Assembly: GCA_964017065.1 (NCBI GenBank)
Contig: OZ024790.1
Coordinates: forward strand, 11,667,498-11,731,497
Direction of reading: 5' to 3'
Source of the DNA: Haliclona indistincta
Taxonomy: Eukaryota > Porifera > Demospongiae > Haplosclerida > Chalinidae
Length of the DNA stretch: 64,000 bases
The notes beneath the pieces were generated by a model. It was given only the letters and a program-made list of their open reading frames with translations. It was not told the origin of the DNA and ran no database searches. The position numbers were made by a program, and so were the translations under genes. Within the stretch, counting starts at the first letter, position 1. Every line of letters starts with the position of its first letter. This document shows positions 24,536 through 36,052 of the stretch, one piece after another.

Positions 24536-25650
24536 ATGCTAGCATTTACATGTGTGCTAGCATTTACATGTGTGCTAGCGTTCACATGTGTGCTAGCGTT
24601 CACATGTGTGCTAGCGTTTACATGTGTGCTAGCGTTTACATGTGTGCTAGCGTTCACATGTGTGCTAGCGTTTACATGTGTGCTAGCGTTCACATGTGTG
24701 CTAGCGTTTACATGTGTGCTAGCGTTTACATGTGTGCTAGCGTTTACATGTGTGTTAGCGTTCACATGTGTGCTAGCGTTTACATGTGTGCTAGCGTTCA
24801 CATGTGTGTTAGCATTTACATGTGTGCTAGCATTCACATGTGTGCTAGCATTTACATGTGTGCTAGCGTTTACATGTGTGCTAGCGTTTACATGTGTGCT
24901 AGCGTTTACATGTGTGCTAGCGTTCACATGTGTGCTAGCGTTTACATGTGTGCTAGCGTTCACATGTGTGCTAGCGTTTACATGTGTGCTAGCGTTTACA
25001 TGTGTGCTAGCGTTCACATGTGTGCTAGCGTTTACATGTGAGCTAGCGTTTACATGTGAGCTAGCGTTCACATGTGTGCTAGCGTTTACATGTGTGCTAG
25101 CGTTCACATGTGTGCTAGCGTTCACATGTGTGCTAGCGTTCACATGTGTGCTAGCGTTTACATGTGTGCTAGCGTTCACACATGTGCTAGCGTTCACATG
25201 TGTGCTAGCGTTTACATGTGTGCTAGCGTTCACACGTGTGCTAGCGTTCACATGTGTGCTAGCGTTTACATGTGTGCTAGCGTTCACATGTGTGCTAGCA
25301 TTTACATGTGTGCTAGCGTTTACATGTGTGCTAGCGTTTACATGTGTGCTAGCGTTCACATGTGTGCTAGCGTTCACACGTGTGCTAGCGTTTACACGTG
25401 TGCTAGCGTTTACATGTGTGCTAGCGTTCACATGTGTGCTAGCGTTCACATGTGTGCTAGCGTTCACTTGTGTGCTAGCGTTCACATGTGTGCTAGCGTT
25501 TACATGTGTGCTACAATCACCTGTGTGCTAGCAATCACTTGTGTGCTAGCAATCACCTGTGTGCTAGCAATCACTTGTGTGGTAGCATTCACATGTGTGC
25601 TAGTGTTTAAATGTGTGCTAGCATTTACATTTGTGCTAGCGCTAGTATTT
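24536..25650. repeat. 18-bp satellite array, about 62 units
   Basis: The unit is acatgtgtgctagcgtt followed by t or c. It varies mainly at that last position and at gcg/gca. The last six or so units (25510-25650) are more diverged (aatcacctgtg, gtgtttaa). Because 18 is divisible by three, open frames of 200-350 codons run through on both strands; these are by-products, not genes. Each unit contains two 6-bp palindromes (acatgt, gctagc) and a 10-bp alternating purine-pyrimidine run. Confidence 0.98.
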
Positions 25651-25980
25651 ACATCCAGGTCAGCCTGTGTTTCAGATGTAAAAGTTGTATTGTCATGATG
25701 TGCTAGTTTTGTAAGCTTACATTATCTGCTAACATCAAAACTTGTGAAGCTGTCAATTGCACAGTTTTATAGCCATAAAGTTCATGAACCAAGTCTATAA
25801 ATACACTGAGTCCATAGACTAGTGGTAGTTTCTATAGATGCTGCATCACATGGGTTTCTGTTGTTGGATTTTCATTGGTTTCTGTTGTCTCATAAGTTGA
25901 TACATCAAGAGAAGTCATAATATAACATCATGCTTCCATTGGAACTCTACTATAGTGATACACTAATCTAGTGTTAACGG

Positions 25981-26270
25981 GGATTGGTAAAACCCGTAAC
26001 CACGCGGAACGGAATGGAACGGAACAGGGTTAAAACACTGAACAGCACAGAGAGTGACCTAAAGTATGTCCACAACTCCTGCGCAGAACTGAGTAGTAGG
26101 CTAAATGTCTCATGCAACAGGCAAGTACTCGAGAAAACGTACCAATCATAGCTTTTGGAGATGCTTTATCTTTGTGAAGCCTGGCAGAGAACTTCTGTCC
26201 GCAGTACAGACTCTTATTGTGATGTGCTGCATGACCATACATAATTACCATACCACACAGGATTGGTAAA
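25981..26270. mobile_element. short deletion derivative of the Tnp2/CACTA-like transposon
   Basis: Left part: aacccgtaaccacgcggaac and aacagcacagagagtgac, close to 6375-6420. Right part: gcgcagaactgag, agtactcgagaaaa, gcttttggagatgctttat and tggcagagaac, close to 13600-13730. An 11-bp direct repeat ggattggtaaa lies at 25981-25991 and 26260-26270 and could be a target duplication. Both transposase genes are deleted. The 73-codon minus-strand frame here is not a gene. Confidence 0.6.
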
Positions 26271-27304
26271 TGAACAGTAAAATAGATCCTATTGCAAACT
26301 TAGAAGGGCAACAATTAATTTTTATGCACGTGTTTGGCGTTCTTCCAGCGTCAGAGGGAGAGCAACTGTCATTAGTGGCATATGGCCGCAATTAACGAAC
26401 AAGTTAAATTTTTTTTTGAAAAACCATTAGTGCTAGACGTGTTTTTGTCTTCAAGTTTCAGTAGTATAGTCAAAATGATCATGACCAGTGTATTATTCTG
26501 CCGTACTCTTATGGAGAGATTGAGCTGCTAAAGCTATCATAATATTAACAATGCTACCACCACTTTAAAAGACGCTGCATAAGATATAAACATTATTATT
26601 GTTAGGCTATATTCAGGAGGAGATGAATTCAGAAACAAGTTTTAATTTCAGGTAAATAATTTGCATGACGTTCTTTCTGATGATGTATGGATCAGAGAGA
26701 ACCTGTCGTTGATCTACAAGTGTTGCAACAATATTGAGGAAAGTAACTTGAAATCCAAAATTCTAAATGAACCGAATCACAAGAAAATGTAATCCAGCAC
26801 TGGATTTAATTCACTAGGAAAAGGAATAAAAGTGGAAGGAAATTACTACAATGCTATTATTCACATAGTCCTGTACTGTATGATACAATACCAACTTTTT
26901 AGCTTGAATTCAGCACATCAGTCAGTAGAACCATTGATAGATTACAGCGGAACATCCTTTGATCACAACCTGATTAAAACAAGCACAAATAATAATAGGT
27001 AGCCCACACCATAAATTTTGAAAGACAAAACATACTTACATTAGCTGTTGTAATACAGACCTTTGCAAGTGAATGATATTTCCTGAATAGTATTCATGGT
27101 TATTGTTTGCATACCTGTCTTGTTACCAGGATACCATACCAGAGGAAGTGGCTGTGGTATAAAAGAGTGAGTTAGTCTCAGCCACACCAGTAAATCAGAA
27201 TGCAGCAAGAAGAGTACAATGGTAAACTGTATATATCTCTAGTAACAGCAGAAGTTGGACAAAGTGAGCTAACACTTATGTTGGAAATATTATTACTTGT
27301 ACTT
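26271..27304. other. non-coding; partly repeated at the window end
   Basis: 26615-26815 resembles 63800-64000 (atgaattcagaaacaag, gatcagagagaacctgtc, caatccagcactgg). Both copies have a cag...caggtaaat segment that looks like a tiny exon. No protein is recognised. Confidence 0.6.
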
Positions 27305-27660
27305 ATTCAGTAATGGAGTACAGTAAACCAGTACAAGCTGAGCAGTGTAGTGTAGAGACCAGTCAGCTAGTCACTGGACACACTCTCTCAACTGAAGGCT
27401 ACTCCACTATACTAGTAAGCCTCACTCACTCACCAGTGGCTACAGCTGCATGGCTAGCTCACAGTGTGATATACTGTATGTGTTGTGTCTCAGTGTAGTG
27501 AAGCAGCACTGAGGACCAGTCAGCTAGTAGTGGCTACTACACTGCCTGCTGCTACTGACCACTGGACCACACTGACTACAGTATACCAGCCCTGTACCAC
27601 CAGAGCTGACAACTACTGTATACTGGTCTGGGCTCATGGAGAAAAGAAGATCAGACTAAA
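27305..27660 (+). repeat. L repeat, copy 5 (long form, opposite orientation)
   Basis: The only plus-oriented L. It has the long form, in which the middle is a 160-bp segment (gtggctacagctgcatgg ... actgactacagtataccag) instead of the 40-bp segment of the short form. The inserted part itself resembles the front of L (accagtcagctagt occurs twice), so the long form contains an internal duplication. Confidence 0.85.
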
Positions 27661-28647
27661 CATTGACAAGTCATGAGACCACTGGATGAGACATTACTAA
27701 AAGGAAAGGAACAATAATACAAAAGTATGCACTATGATATTCATAAACATGTAATGATATTCACAACTCCTTCAATCATATTATACTAAAAAGTGAATAT
27801 ACTTACTTAGTAGTGAATAACCTTACACAGAACCAGATGACTCGAGGTCATGCAATGAACTGATTTCACAAAACCCTCGGCGGCGTGTCATGCACATTGT
27901 AGAGTTAGATCCTGGTTTGTAGCAGCTATAGTGCCAACCTGCTAGCTATGGGAAGTGGTAAAACCGGAAATCAGAAACCAATAGTTATATCCAGGTTATA
28001 TCTATGGTTAGATTAGACCCATCATCACGAGGCATTTTTTATCACGATTAGTAGTGTGTGTATTGTTCACTGAAAAGCTAGAGGTACATATAGCTGTGCT
28101 TGGAGGACGCAGTCCGTTGAAGTAATTGACGTTTGTAAAACTGGTATGGGAGGAGGATTCCGGCAGGTCATCGCAGCAAGCAGCTGATGTAGGGATACTT
28201 GGGACTTTTACAAGCATTATTCCATCTTGTTCCTTTACTTTCACAAGCCCTACACTTTTCGGTTTTATTAATTTAATAGTTAGTTATAAAGCTGCATGCT
28301 TGCTAAGACAACACATATACACAATCTATCATGTAAACCTGAGAAGCTCTGTTCTCAGGTTTAAGAAGAATCCTGAACAGACTCTTTCCTGGACGTTTTT
28401 TTTTCTCTCTGGAACTGGAAGTCGACCGTTGCAGATAGATGTGAAAGGTGCAGTTCGCAGGACGCGGTGTGCCCGCTGGCAAATGTATTACGCTATTGAG
28501 CGTACAAGAATAGAATATCATTAATCATTTCACATGTTATAAATATCTGTTTCCGAGAAACAGTTGTTTGCTAACTGCATACGGTAATGTATGTTATAGT
28601 GTTGTAAGACATTATCATTATCACACATGTGCATCATACAATATGGT
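27661..28647. other. non-coding stretch
   Basis: ttgttcctttactttcac and ccctacacttttc near 28227-28260 recur at about 33845-33880. A plus-strand frame 28126-28524 (132 codons) has no recognisable domain and is overlapped by minus-strand frames. Confidence 0.45.
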
Positions 28648-29059
28648 AGTCTAGCCGCTAGCCCTCTTTTCGCTAATAATTAATGGGCGGGGTCACGGCA
28701 AGGCGAAAAGAGGGTCTAGCAAAACTCGCAAGTCAATGAGTTTCAACTGACCAATCAGATTTTTCGTGTATATAGTAGCCCCAAAATGTTAAGGAGAAGG
28801 CGTGTACACGTGGTTTTCATTGCCATGTTGGTGTGTCAACAGTTAGCCGCTGCTATTGAAAGGAAAGATTCTAACTGTTGACACACCGACATGGCAATGA
28901 AAACCACGTGTACACGCCTTCTCCTTAACATTTTGGGGCTACTATATACACGAAAAATCTGATTGGTCAGTTGAAACTCATTGACTTGTAGACCCTCTTT
29001 TCGCCTTGCCGTGACCCCGCCCATTAATTATTAGCGAAAAGAGGGCTAGCGGCTAGACT
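28648..29059. mobile_element. foldback MITE with 10-bp target duplication
   Basis: agtctagccgctagccctc at the left is mirrored at the right end, and pairing runs about 190 bases per arm (ttcgctaataattaatgg, gggcggggtcacggc, cgtgtacacgtggttttc), leaving a loop of about 20-25 bases near 28850-28872. acaatatggt flanks it at 28638-28647 and 29061-29070. Ten bases is near the 9-10 bp usual for Mutator-like elements. There is no coding sequence. Confidence 0.88.
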
Positions 29060-29070
29060 AACAATATGGT

Positions 29071-29600
29071 TGACTATTGAAAAGAGTGAAATAAGTAGCC
29101 ACAACCACATCTGTACTAAGTCCAACCAGTAGGGCGTGGCACGTGGCCTAAAACTTTACAAGCCTTGCTGCAGCAAGCATTGCAAATTAAGCATCACGTG
29201 ACCTAGCTACTATTATATCGGTTAAAAAAAGAATGTCGACTGTAGAACTTGGGTGAGAATCATGTAAGCAACAAAACATTGTAATACCGATTCAACAGAA
29301 GCACTGTTGAATTGGTCCTTCACTACATTCCGTTTGCTGATTAAGTCAGTGTGATTAATGTTAGACAATATTAAAATTTAGCAACAGTTAACACACGCAT
29401 CTACAGTAGCTGCATGATTGACGCAGCATGGACTCGATCTTGATGTACAGCAGTGCTTGCAGGAGATGAGAGTCTTGTTGTGACTGTATAACCGTGTGCT
29501 GCAACACTAGCTGTTTCTTAATTTAACACCGTAGACATGCATAACTACACGAATTTAAAAAAGGCGTGGTTTGGTCATTTCTTGGCGACTTTGACTCTCT
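29071..29600. other. non-coding stretch upstream of the ABCD3-like gene
   Basis: No open frame or repeat structure recognised. Confidence 0.5.
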
Positions 29601-29834
29601 CTGAATCGACATGCTATTCAAGTCCGGAAGGCAAACTCAACTTCCCCAGTGGTCTCGGGAGCAAGCTGCTTATAGCCGGAACAAGATTCTGCTACTAGTA
29701 GGAGGCAAGAGACGCCGAGTCTGGAGAAAGGCACGCGAGCTCATCAGTGTACTTGAATTCATTTGTACACTCTGCCCTTTCCCTTTGCTGTAGACCGCTT
29801 TTCTAATACTTGAGTGATCAATCATATTCTGACA
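29600..29834 (+). promoter_or_regulatory. 5' flank / leader of the ABCD3-like gene
   Basis: Sequence immediately upstream of the ATG is conserved in the decayed copy at 15315-15570 (aactcaacttccccagtg, gagcaagctgcttata, ggcaagagacgccgag), so the duplication included the promoter and leader. No TATA box or other site can be named with confidence. Confidence 0.5.
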
Positions 29835-32800
29835 ATGGCTCCTGTTCTGTCTAAACTAGCAGAGCATCGTAAGCTGTTGATCTCAGCTGTCACTGGAGTG
29901 GGCGGGGTCTGTCTGTATCTACTGGCTCGTGGCAGCTATGCTTACAGGTAGAAAACATGAATACAACTCACATTGTGCTCACTCACTCCATTCCCACAGG
30001 AGTGATCAAGATGTGGTATTATCATCAAAGGTACCATACTAGCTAGTAGTGTAGGTATGAACCAGTGTATGGTGGTGTGTTCCATGATGTATAGGATCAC
30101 AAAGGGAAGAGATCCAAGGCTGCTGTAGACTTGACTTTCTTCAGGTAAGCAAAAACTGATGATTTTGGAGGGTTAAAATTAAGCGAATTTGTGTCTTGGC
30201 GTACATGCACAGTACGCTCGGTGTATCTCATCACTGCTTTTGGGGAAATTAATTTTGGTGACAGCTGCTGAATTACCTACTATAGCTGTATAGTGATACA
30301 TGCTCTATACATGGGTGGTACATGTAGATTTGCTGTATAATCCTACAAAACCATGGAATATACATGTATTGTAAAAATGAACTTGAGTGTGTTGGTTGCT
30401 CTGACTAGCTTTAGTTTTATAGTTGTGTTCCTGATGATAGTTGCTGTGATCTCTCTTCAGACGATTAGGTACATTGTTGAAGATAGTGATACCAGGACCA
30501 TTCTCAATGGAGGTCGTCTACATCATGTTAGTGGCTGTTCTACTGCTGCTACGAACCTACTATGATATTTGGGTCATCAAGAACACAACGTCCATTGAAA
30601 GGTAACAAGAGAACAAGATGACATGGAGTTTAGTAGACAATACTGGTAGCTAGCATTTGAGTGTTGCTGAAATCTATGTGTAGCCTTATTTTAATCACAA
30701 TGTTATGCATAACAGACAATAAGCTTTGAAATTATGCCAGTACTGTGTTCAACTGTGACTGCTCTTTTTTTTAACTTTGATTTTTTTTGTTTTCATAGTT
30801 CAATCATTGGACGTGACATGGGTCTCTTCAAGAAGCACTTGTTGGACTACATTATCACAATACCTCTTCTATCAACCATCAATAATCTACTCAAGGTGTG
30901 TGCGTGCGCGCGTGTAACACTGCTGCTGCTTATTACAGTGTTCTTCTCTTGTCCTCCATTTTGTTCTCTAGTATGGTCTGCATGAGTTGAGTCTAAGATT
31001 CCGTACTCGTCTATCTACCCATCTCTATCAGGAGTACATGCAGTAAGTAGTTATTCATTATGAGAACTTCCATTTTGATAATAGCTACAATAATTTTACT
31101 ACGAAATACCGTATTGCGAGTAATTTTGGCAAATTTGACGAATCGTCAAGCATTAATTCGCCAAAGTAAAAATTGACATTAAATTTTTCTATTGCAGTAA
31201 TACATAAACCAGGCACTTGGCGCCAAAATTAAATTCGCCGAAACGTAAAATCCCAAAATTTTGACCCTCCAAAATTACCCGCTATAAGGTAAGACCGTAA
31301 AACGTTTGAAACTACACACATGTAAGTTAGTACTGAGTTATTGTTGCTGCTTATATGAATGACGGACATTCTTTTTTTTGTAGTGGATTCACGTTCTATA
31401 AGATGTCTAATCTTGACAATAGAATAGCCAATGCTGCTTACACAGGTACTCACACACACACACACACACTCACACACTCACACACTCACACACTCACACA
31501 CACACACATACACATTTACCTTTTTCTTCTGTCCTCAGGATATTGACAGGTTCTCTGAGACACTAACTGACTTGTATTCTAATATAGCTAAGGTCAGTAT
31601 CCACTCTGTGATTTATACACAAGATTGACATGTCTCTTATCTTAGCCAATTCTGGACATTGTCTTGTATATCAGGACTCTAGCTGGTAATATTGGAGCAC
31701 AGGTATTATCACAAAATTTTAGGTGGTGTATCAAAATTGATAACTGACTTATAAAATTTTACCCCAGGGCCCTCTCTCAATGCTGGGATACCTAGCTGTG
31801 TCTGGCTTTGTTCTCACTAAGTATGTGAAATATTTTTGAAAGGGTGGGATCTTTATTTTGTTTTCTCTCTCTCTAAGGCTACGTTCTCCAGTTGGAGGTA
31901 TGACAATGCGTGAGCAACAGCTGGAGGGTACTCTACGCTTTGTCAACTCACGAGTGATCACTAGCAGGTGAGTTATACCATATCAACTGATAAAATGATG
32001 GAAATTATATGTTTTTATTGAAGTTTGAGATAAATGGGACTGAAATGCACTTGTATTTTTAACTCGTATGAAATGAACACTTTATCAGTACTAACTGGAT
32101 TAGCTAATACAGTATTATTACATGTATTCCAGTGAGGAGATATCGTTTTATCAAGGCAGTGTTCGAGAGGAACAGAACATCAGGAAGATGTTTGGTCGTC
32201 TGGTGAGCTAGACTGGTAGTGGTCATGTGACAGATCATGTGACTTGTGTACAGGTGGATCACTTGAGGAGTATCATTCACTTTCGGTTTGGTATGGGATT
32301 CATTGATTCAATGGTGGCTAACTGTAAGGAAATACACAAATTCATTCTCGATCAAAATATTTCATCGCATTAACATTTTTGAATTCTGAAACCGGAATAT
32401 TGAAGTGTACATGTATTATCTCTCTAGATATGGCGGCAGTGGTTGGCTATCTGGCTATCAGTCGTCCATTCCTTGATCTCTCTCACCCGCGCCATCGTAA
32501 CAGCACTCACAAAGAACTGCTCACGGTAATTTTTACTGTAAAATTGAAATTTAAATAATTTTGTTATAAAAAGTATGAAAATCTATTTTTTATTGTTCCA
32601 GTCAAATTTTTTACTCTTCTACCAAAACTATTTTTGCTCTTTCACAAAACCTTTGTTACAATAGGACTATTATCAGAATGGTTGGATGTCGGTTCAGATG
32701 GCTGATGCTATTGGTCGTCTTGTGCTAGCCGGGAGAGACTTTGCTCGTCTGTCAGGATTCACTGCTCGTGTGTTTGAGCTGATTGAAGTACTGCGTGATC

Positions 32801-34331
32801 TCCACAATGGAGTCTATGAGAGGACTATGGTAGCTACTGAGGCTACTGAAGATGGTGAGTGAGGTGTGTGTAACTATGAGAGAGTGTGCTGTGAGTTGCC
32901 ACTGTACATTAGTAAACCTGAAATACTAGGTCTGTTAGATGTATTCCTATCTAGCTCTGTTGCATATTAGCCTCTATGAAGCCTCTAGTTAATCTTACTA
33001 TGCTGCTGAGCGCCATAGTAGTAAACACGAAACTAAAGCAATACAATTTATAAATCAGTAGTCAGCATGACACAGAAGGTGACATTTACTCCTCCTGCAT
33101 TGCGTGATACATCCTGAAAGAATGATATGTTTGATGTACTGCTTGTCACGGTCAATAAATCATATTCTTATGTATTGGCTATGGAATGTAATACTTCATG
33201 CTGCAATGGTCTACATGAAGTCAGGAGCGCATAATGAGAGTGAGCGCGGTAAGAAGGCAGGAGCGGGACACTCCCACGCACTTGATTAAAAATTGCACCT
33301 CCACACATGATGGCCGTGTTTCTAAAGATAGACTTGTGATGGCCGACGGTATGTGTACGTACAGCTTCGTATTGGATGGACTCTGGCCTTCTCGAAGGTA
33401 AGAAGCAGCTTTCCACTATCCCAGGACAATCATTCTTGTCTGCTATCTCGAGTAGATACTGTTAAAGCAAGAAACGAGTCGAATCTGTGATGGTGGACCG
33501 TCGTGCTGTTTCTCTACAGCTGGTATATGAGCACGTGGAGATCGTCTGCGCATCATCGCGGGTGTAGAAAGCTTCTACGAGCTGTTGCTTACCTCAAGGA
33601 GCCTCTAACTGTCAAGTTCCATCCAATACGAAACTGTACGTACGCGTACCGTCGGCCATCACAAGTCTATCTTTAGAAACACGGCCATCATGTGTGGAGG
33701 TGCAATTTTTAATCAAGTGCGTGGGAGTGTCACGCTCCTGCCTTCTTACTGCGCTCACTCTCATTATGCGCTCCTGATGAAGTGTACATGTTAAAATTTG
33801 TTAATTAACTCTCATTGCAAGCACCATCCCATGTTGTCCCATCTTGTTCCTTTACTTTTGCAAGCGTCATCCCTACACTTTTTAGTTGTTTTTTTTTAAT
33901 TAAAACTTTTTTACTTTACTTGGATATTAATATCTATCATAGTTTTGTGCATTAGTGGATACTGGCAGTGCCAATCTAGCTATTGCAGGAGCTCCTGATA
34001 GTTCCATCAACAGCTCTTAATCAATACAATTGGACCTATATTTCCATAGCAAAGAAATATGCAATTATAAGTGAGATGCGCTTATTAGCTGAAGCAAATT
34101 ATTCGCTTGTATGTATGCCTTTAAGTGAGCTATGCCTAATAGCGTGCCAGTAGAGATTGTGAACGTAGATTGTGAACGTATTTGATTGCGTACCGGCGTT
34201 TGTACGACTACGTGCCTTTATTACATTGACATTTTCACATAATTTGTTTTCTTGTTATTTCCAGACCGCACCCCTCTGTTACCATTGATACCAGGCAGTG
34301 GAGAGCTAGTGGAGACTAACTATGTCATCAG
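29835..34331 (+). CDS. ABCD3/PMP70-like peroxisomal ABC half-transporter, membrane domain, partial
   Basis: Exons: 29835-29947, 30000-30030, 30095-30144, 30461-30601, 30799-30895, 30972-31042, 31384-31445, 31539-31592, 31646-31702, 31768-31820, 31878-31967, 32133-32202, 32254-32323, 32428-32525, 32665-32854, 34265-34331. All are GT-AG and phases agree except exon 7/8, where the frame slips by one base. About 438 residues. Recognisable family landmarks include AAVDLTFF, TYYDIWVIKN, FKKHLLDYI, FTFYKMSNLDNRIAN, QDIDRFSETLTDLYSN, FVNSRVITSSEEISFYQGS (equivalent to the EAA-like loop), GYLAISRPFLDLSHPRH, GRLVLAGRDFARLSGFTARV and PLLPLIPGSGELVE. These proteins import branched and long-chain acyl-CoAs into peroxisomes as dimers. 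The ATP-binding half (Walker A, LSGGE signature) does not follow within the window. Intron 15 (1.4 kb) holds a foldback element. The gene may be partial, or disrupted by the repeats downstream. Confidence 0.8.
31108..31290. mobile_element. MITE in intron 6 (accgta...gggtaatttt family)
   Basis: Starts accgtattgcgagtaatttt and ends aaaattacccgctataaggt, an imperfect terminal inverted repeat. The interior repeats ttcgcc/ggcgaa words. It is the same family as 35548-35758. Confidence 0.75.
31447..31513. repeat. CA/CT microsatellite directly after exon 7
   Basis: cacacacacact-type runs begin only a few bases after the exon 7 donor. This is next to the junction where the reading frame slips, so repeat-driven deletion or a sequence error is possible. 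Confidence 0.95.
33221..33777. mobile_element. foldback element in intron 15 with 5-bp direct repeat
   Basis: tcaggagcgcataatgagag at the left pairs with ctctcattatgcgctcctga at the right. The arms pair over about 160 bases (gattaaaaattgcacctcc, ggccgtgtttctaaagat). tgaag flanks both ends (33216-33220, 33778-33782). The loop of about 230 bases is non-coding. Confidence 0.8.
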
Positions 34332-34454
34332 GTAACATAGATTAATCCTTGCTCTCATTCTCTGTTCAATTGTTAGTAGATTATTATAACTCACATAAAC
34401 CATATACACATTATCAACATACAAATTCAAATACACAATGCTTATAGTCCATCT

Positions 34455-34705
34455 TCATTGTTTGTTAGTATCAGTGAGTGTGATCTTCTTTTCTCCATGA
34501 GCCCAGACCAGTATACAGTAGTTGTCAGCTCTGGTGGTACAGGGCTGTGTGTGATGGTATAATAATGATGAAGCTACACATGTAGTGAGGCTTACTAGTG
34601 CAGTGGAGTAGCTTTCAGTTGAGAGAGTGTGTCCAGTGACTAGCTGACTGGTCTCTACACTATACTGCTCAGCTTGTACTGGTTTACTGTACTCCATTAC
34701 TGAAT
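34455..34705 (-). repeat. L repeat, copy 6 (short form, single)
   Basis: Follows the 67-nt exon by about 120 bp, as at the other exon copies. Its minus-strand open frame is intact. No internal block is attached. Confidence 0.85.
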
Positions 34706-34809
34706 GAGAGTGCTAATTTGAAATAGAGATGAGATAGTATAGAGAAGATTTTATTAACTCACCTGATGTAGCTTGATTACCACTGCAATAGTAGAGTAAA
34801 GAGTACAGT

Positions 34810-34963
34810 TAGAAGCAGGCAGTGATCACTATAGACAGGTTCCACTGTACTGTTTGGTCCCTAGCTAGCTGACTGTTATAAGCAGACAGTGATCACTATA
34901 GACAGGTTCCACTGTACTGTTCGGTCCCTAGCTAGCTGGCTGTTAGAAGCAGACAGTGACCAC
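34810..34963. repeat. tandem repeat of about 67 bp, 2.3 units
   Basis: Units begin agaagcaggcagtgatcac (34811), ataagcagacagtgatcac (34879) and agaagcagacagtgacc (34945), joined by ggttccactgtactgtt and ccctagctagct. Confidence 0.9.
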
Positions 34964-35547
34964 GAATAGTCAGAAAATTTTGATCAACTGCTTTTATACT
35001 ATGTAGGGAATCCAGCCATGAATATCATTACTCCATCATGAATTTTTATTGTGTGGGCGGGTCAACAACTGACAATGCATGGCCTATATGGGCCATTGGC
35101 CATAGTTAATAGTTAGTATGTTGGAATGTGAAGTTGAGAGAAAAATTCACACTCTCATTGATTGTGCTGGAATTCGTCCAATGTCAATGGGAAACTAGGC
35201 ACTTGTTTGAAGCTTTGTGTAGACTAGAATCATCATCATCATCAAATCACATTGTTCATCACAGAGAGCAGTCAGCATTGTGTGCTGGTCAGACATGATG
35301 ATTAGCAAGTGTGGTACCGACTGTTAATAAATCACTCATTGATACATTATATTGTCTTCAGCAGCATTGATTTGTACGCAAGCTTGATGCCCATGTTAAT
35401 TACCATGAAACTAGGCATGAAAAATATCTTTTCTATAGTGTATGATTTAGTGACTGAGATTATGGTGGAGTATGTGTTGTCTAGAAAGCCATACCAGTAT
35501 ACAGGAAGTACTTGAGTTGTTATGTTTTGGGTCATAATGTGTGCATA
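34964..35547. other. non-coding stretch
   Basis: A short plus-strand frame (35309-35515) lacks any recognisable feature. Nothing else stands out. Confidence 0.45.
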
Positions 35548-35758
35548 TACCGTATAGCGGGTAATTTTGGAAGGTCGAAATTTTGGCGAATGACCCAGAT
35601 TTTGCATTTTGGCGAATTTAATTTTGGCATCAAGTGCCTGGCCCACGTATTGCTGCAATAGAAAAAGCAGATTTTGGCGAATTTTATTTTGGGGAATGCT
35701 TGACGATTCGCCAATTTCGCCAAAGTTTCCTCCCACCAAAATTACCCGCTATACGGTA
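35548..35758. mobile_element. MITE, accgtatagcgggtaatttt family
   Basis: accgtatagcgggtaatttt at the left is matched by aaaattacccgctatacggt at the right, a perfect 20-base terminal inverted repeat. The interior has several ttttggcgaa words. A relative lies in intron 6 (31108-31290). Confidence 0.92.
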
Positions 35759-35926
35759 CCCAGTCACACATGCATTTCATATACACACCACTCCTGGTGC
35801 ACTCCTCAAGGATGAGTAACTAATAACTTTAACTTTTCTACTCTAATTTTTGTTGGAGTGGATAAAAACTCTGTCTCTTTCTGCATAATACACGTGTAGG
35901 TTATATCCCGCGTTAGAGGGATATAC

Positions 35927-36052
35927 GACCCGTTATATCCCGCGGGAAAGGGCGCGCTCAAGTGAAGTCAAGGAAGCGCCGAGGGCAAAGCCCGAGGAGC
36001 TTCCGAGACTTCACGAGAGCGCTAGCCCTTTCCCGCGGGATATAACAGGTCG
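35927..36052. repeat. imperfect hairpin, GC-rich
   Basis: gacccgttatatcccgcggg pairs with cccgcgggatataacaggtc, and gctcaagtgaagtc with gacttcacgagagc. A partial third ttatatcccgcg motif precedes it at about 35901. Probably a small TIR element. Confidence 0.65.

Noticed and set aside
24277..25698. Open frames of 208-350 codons on both strands with CVLAFT, CASVYM or NASTHV repeats
   Set aside because: They arise because the 18-bp satellite unit is a multiple of three and lacks stops in several frames at once. No start context, splice sites or non-repetitive coding part support a gene.
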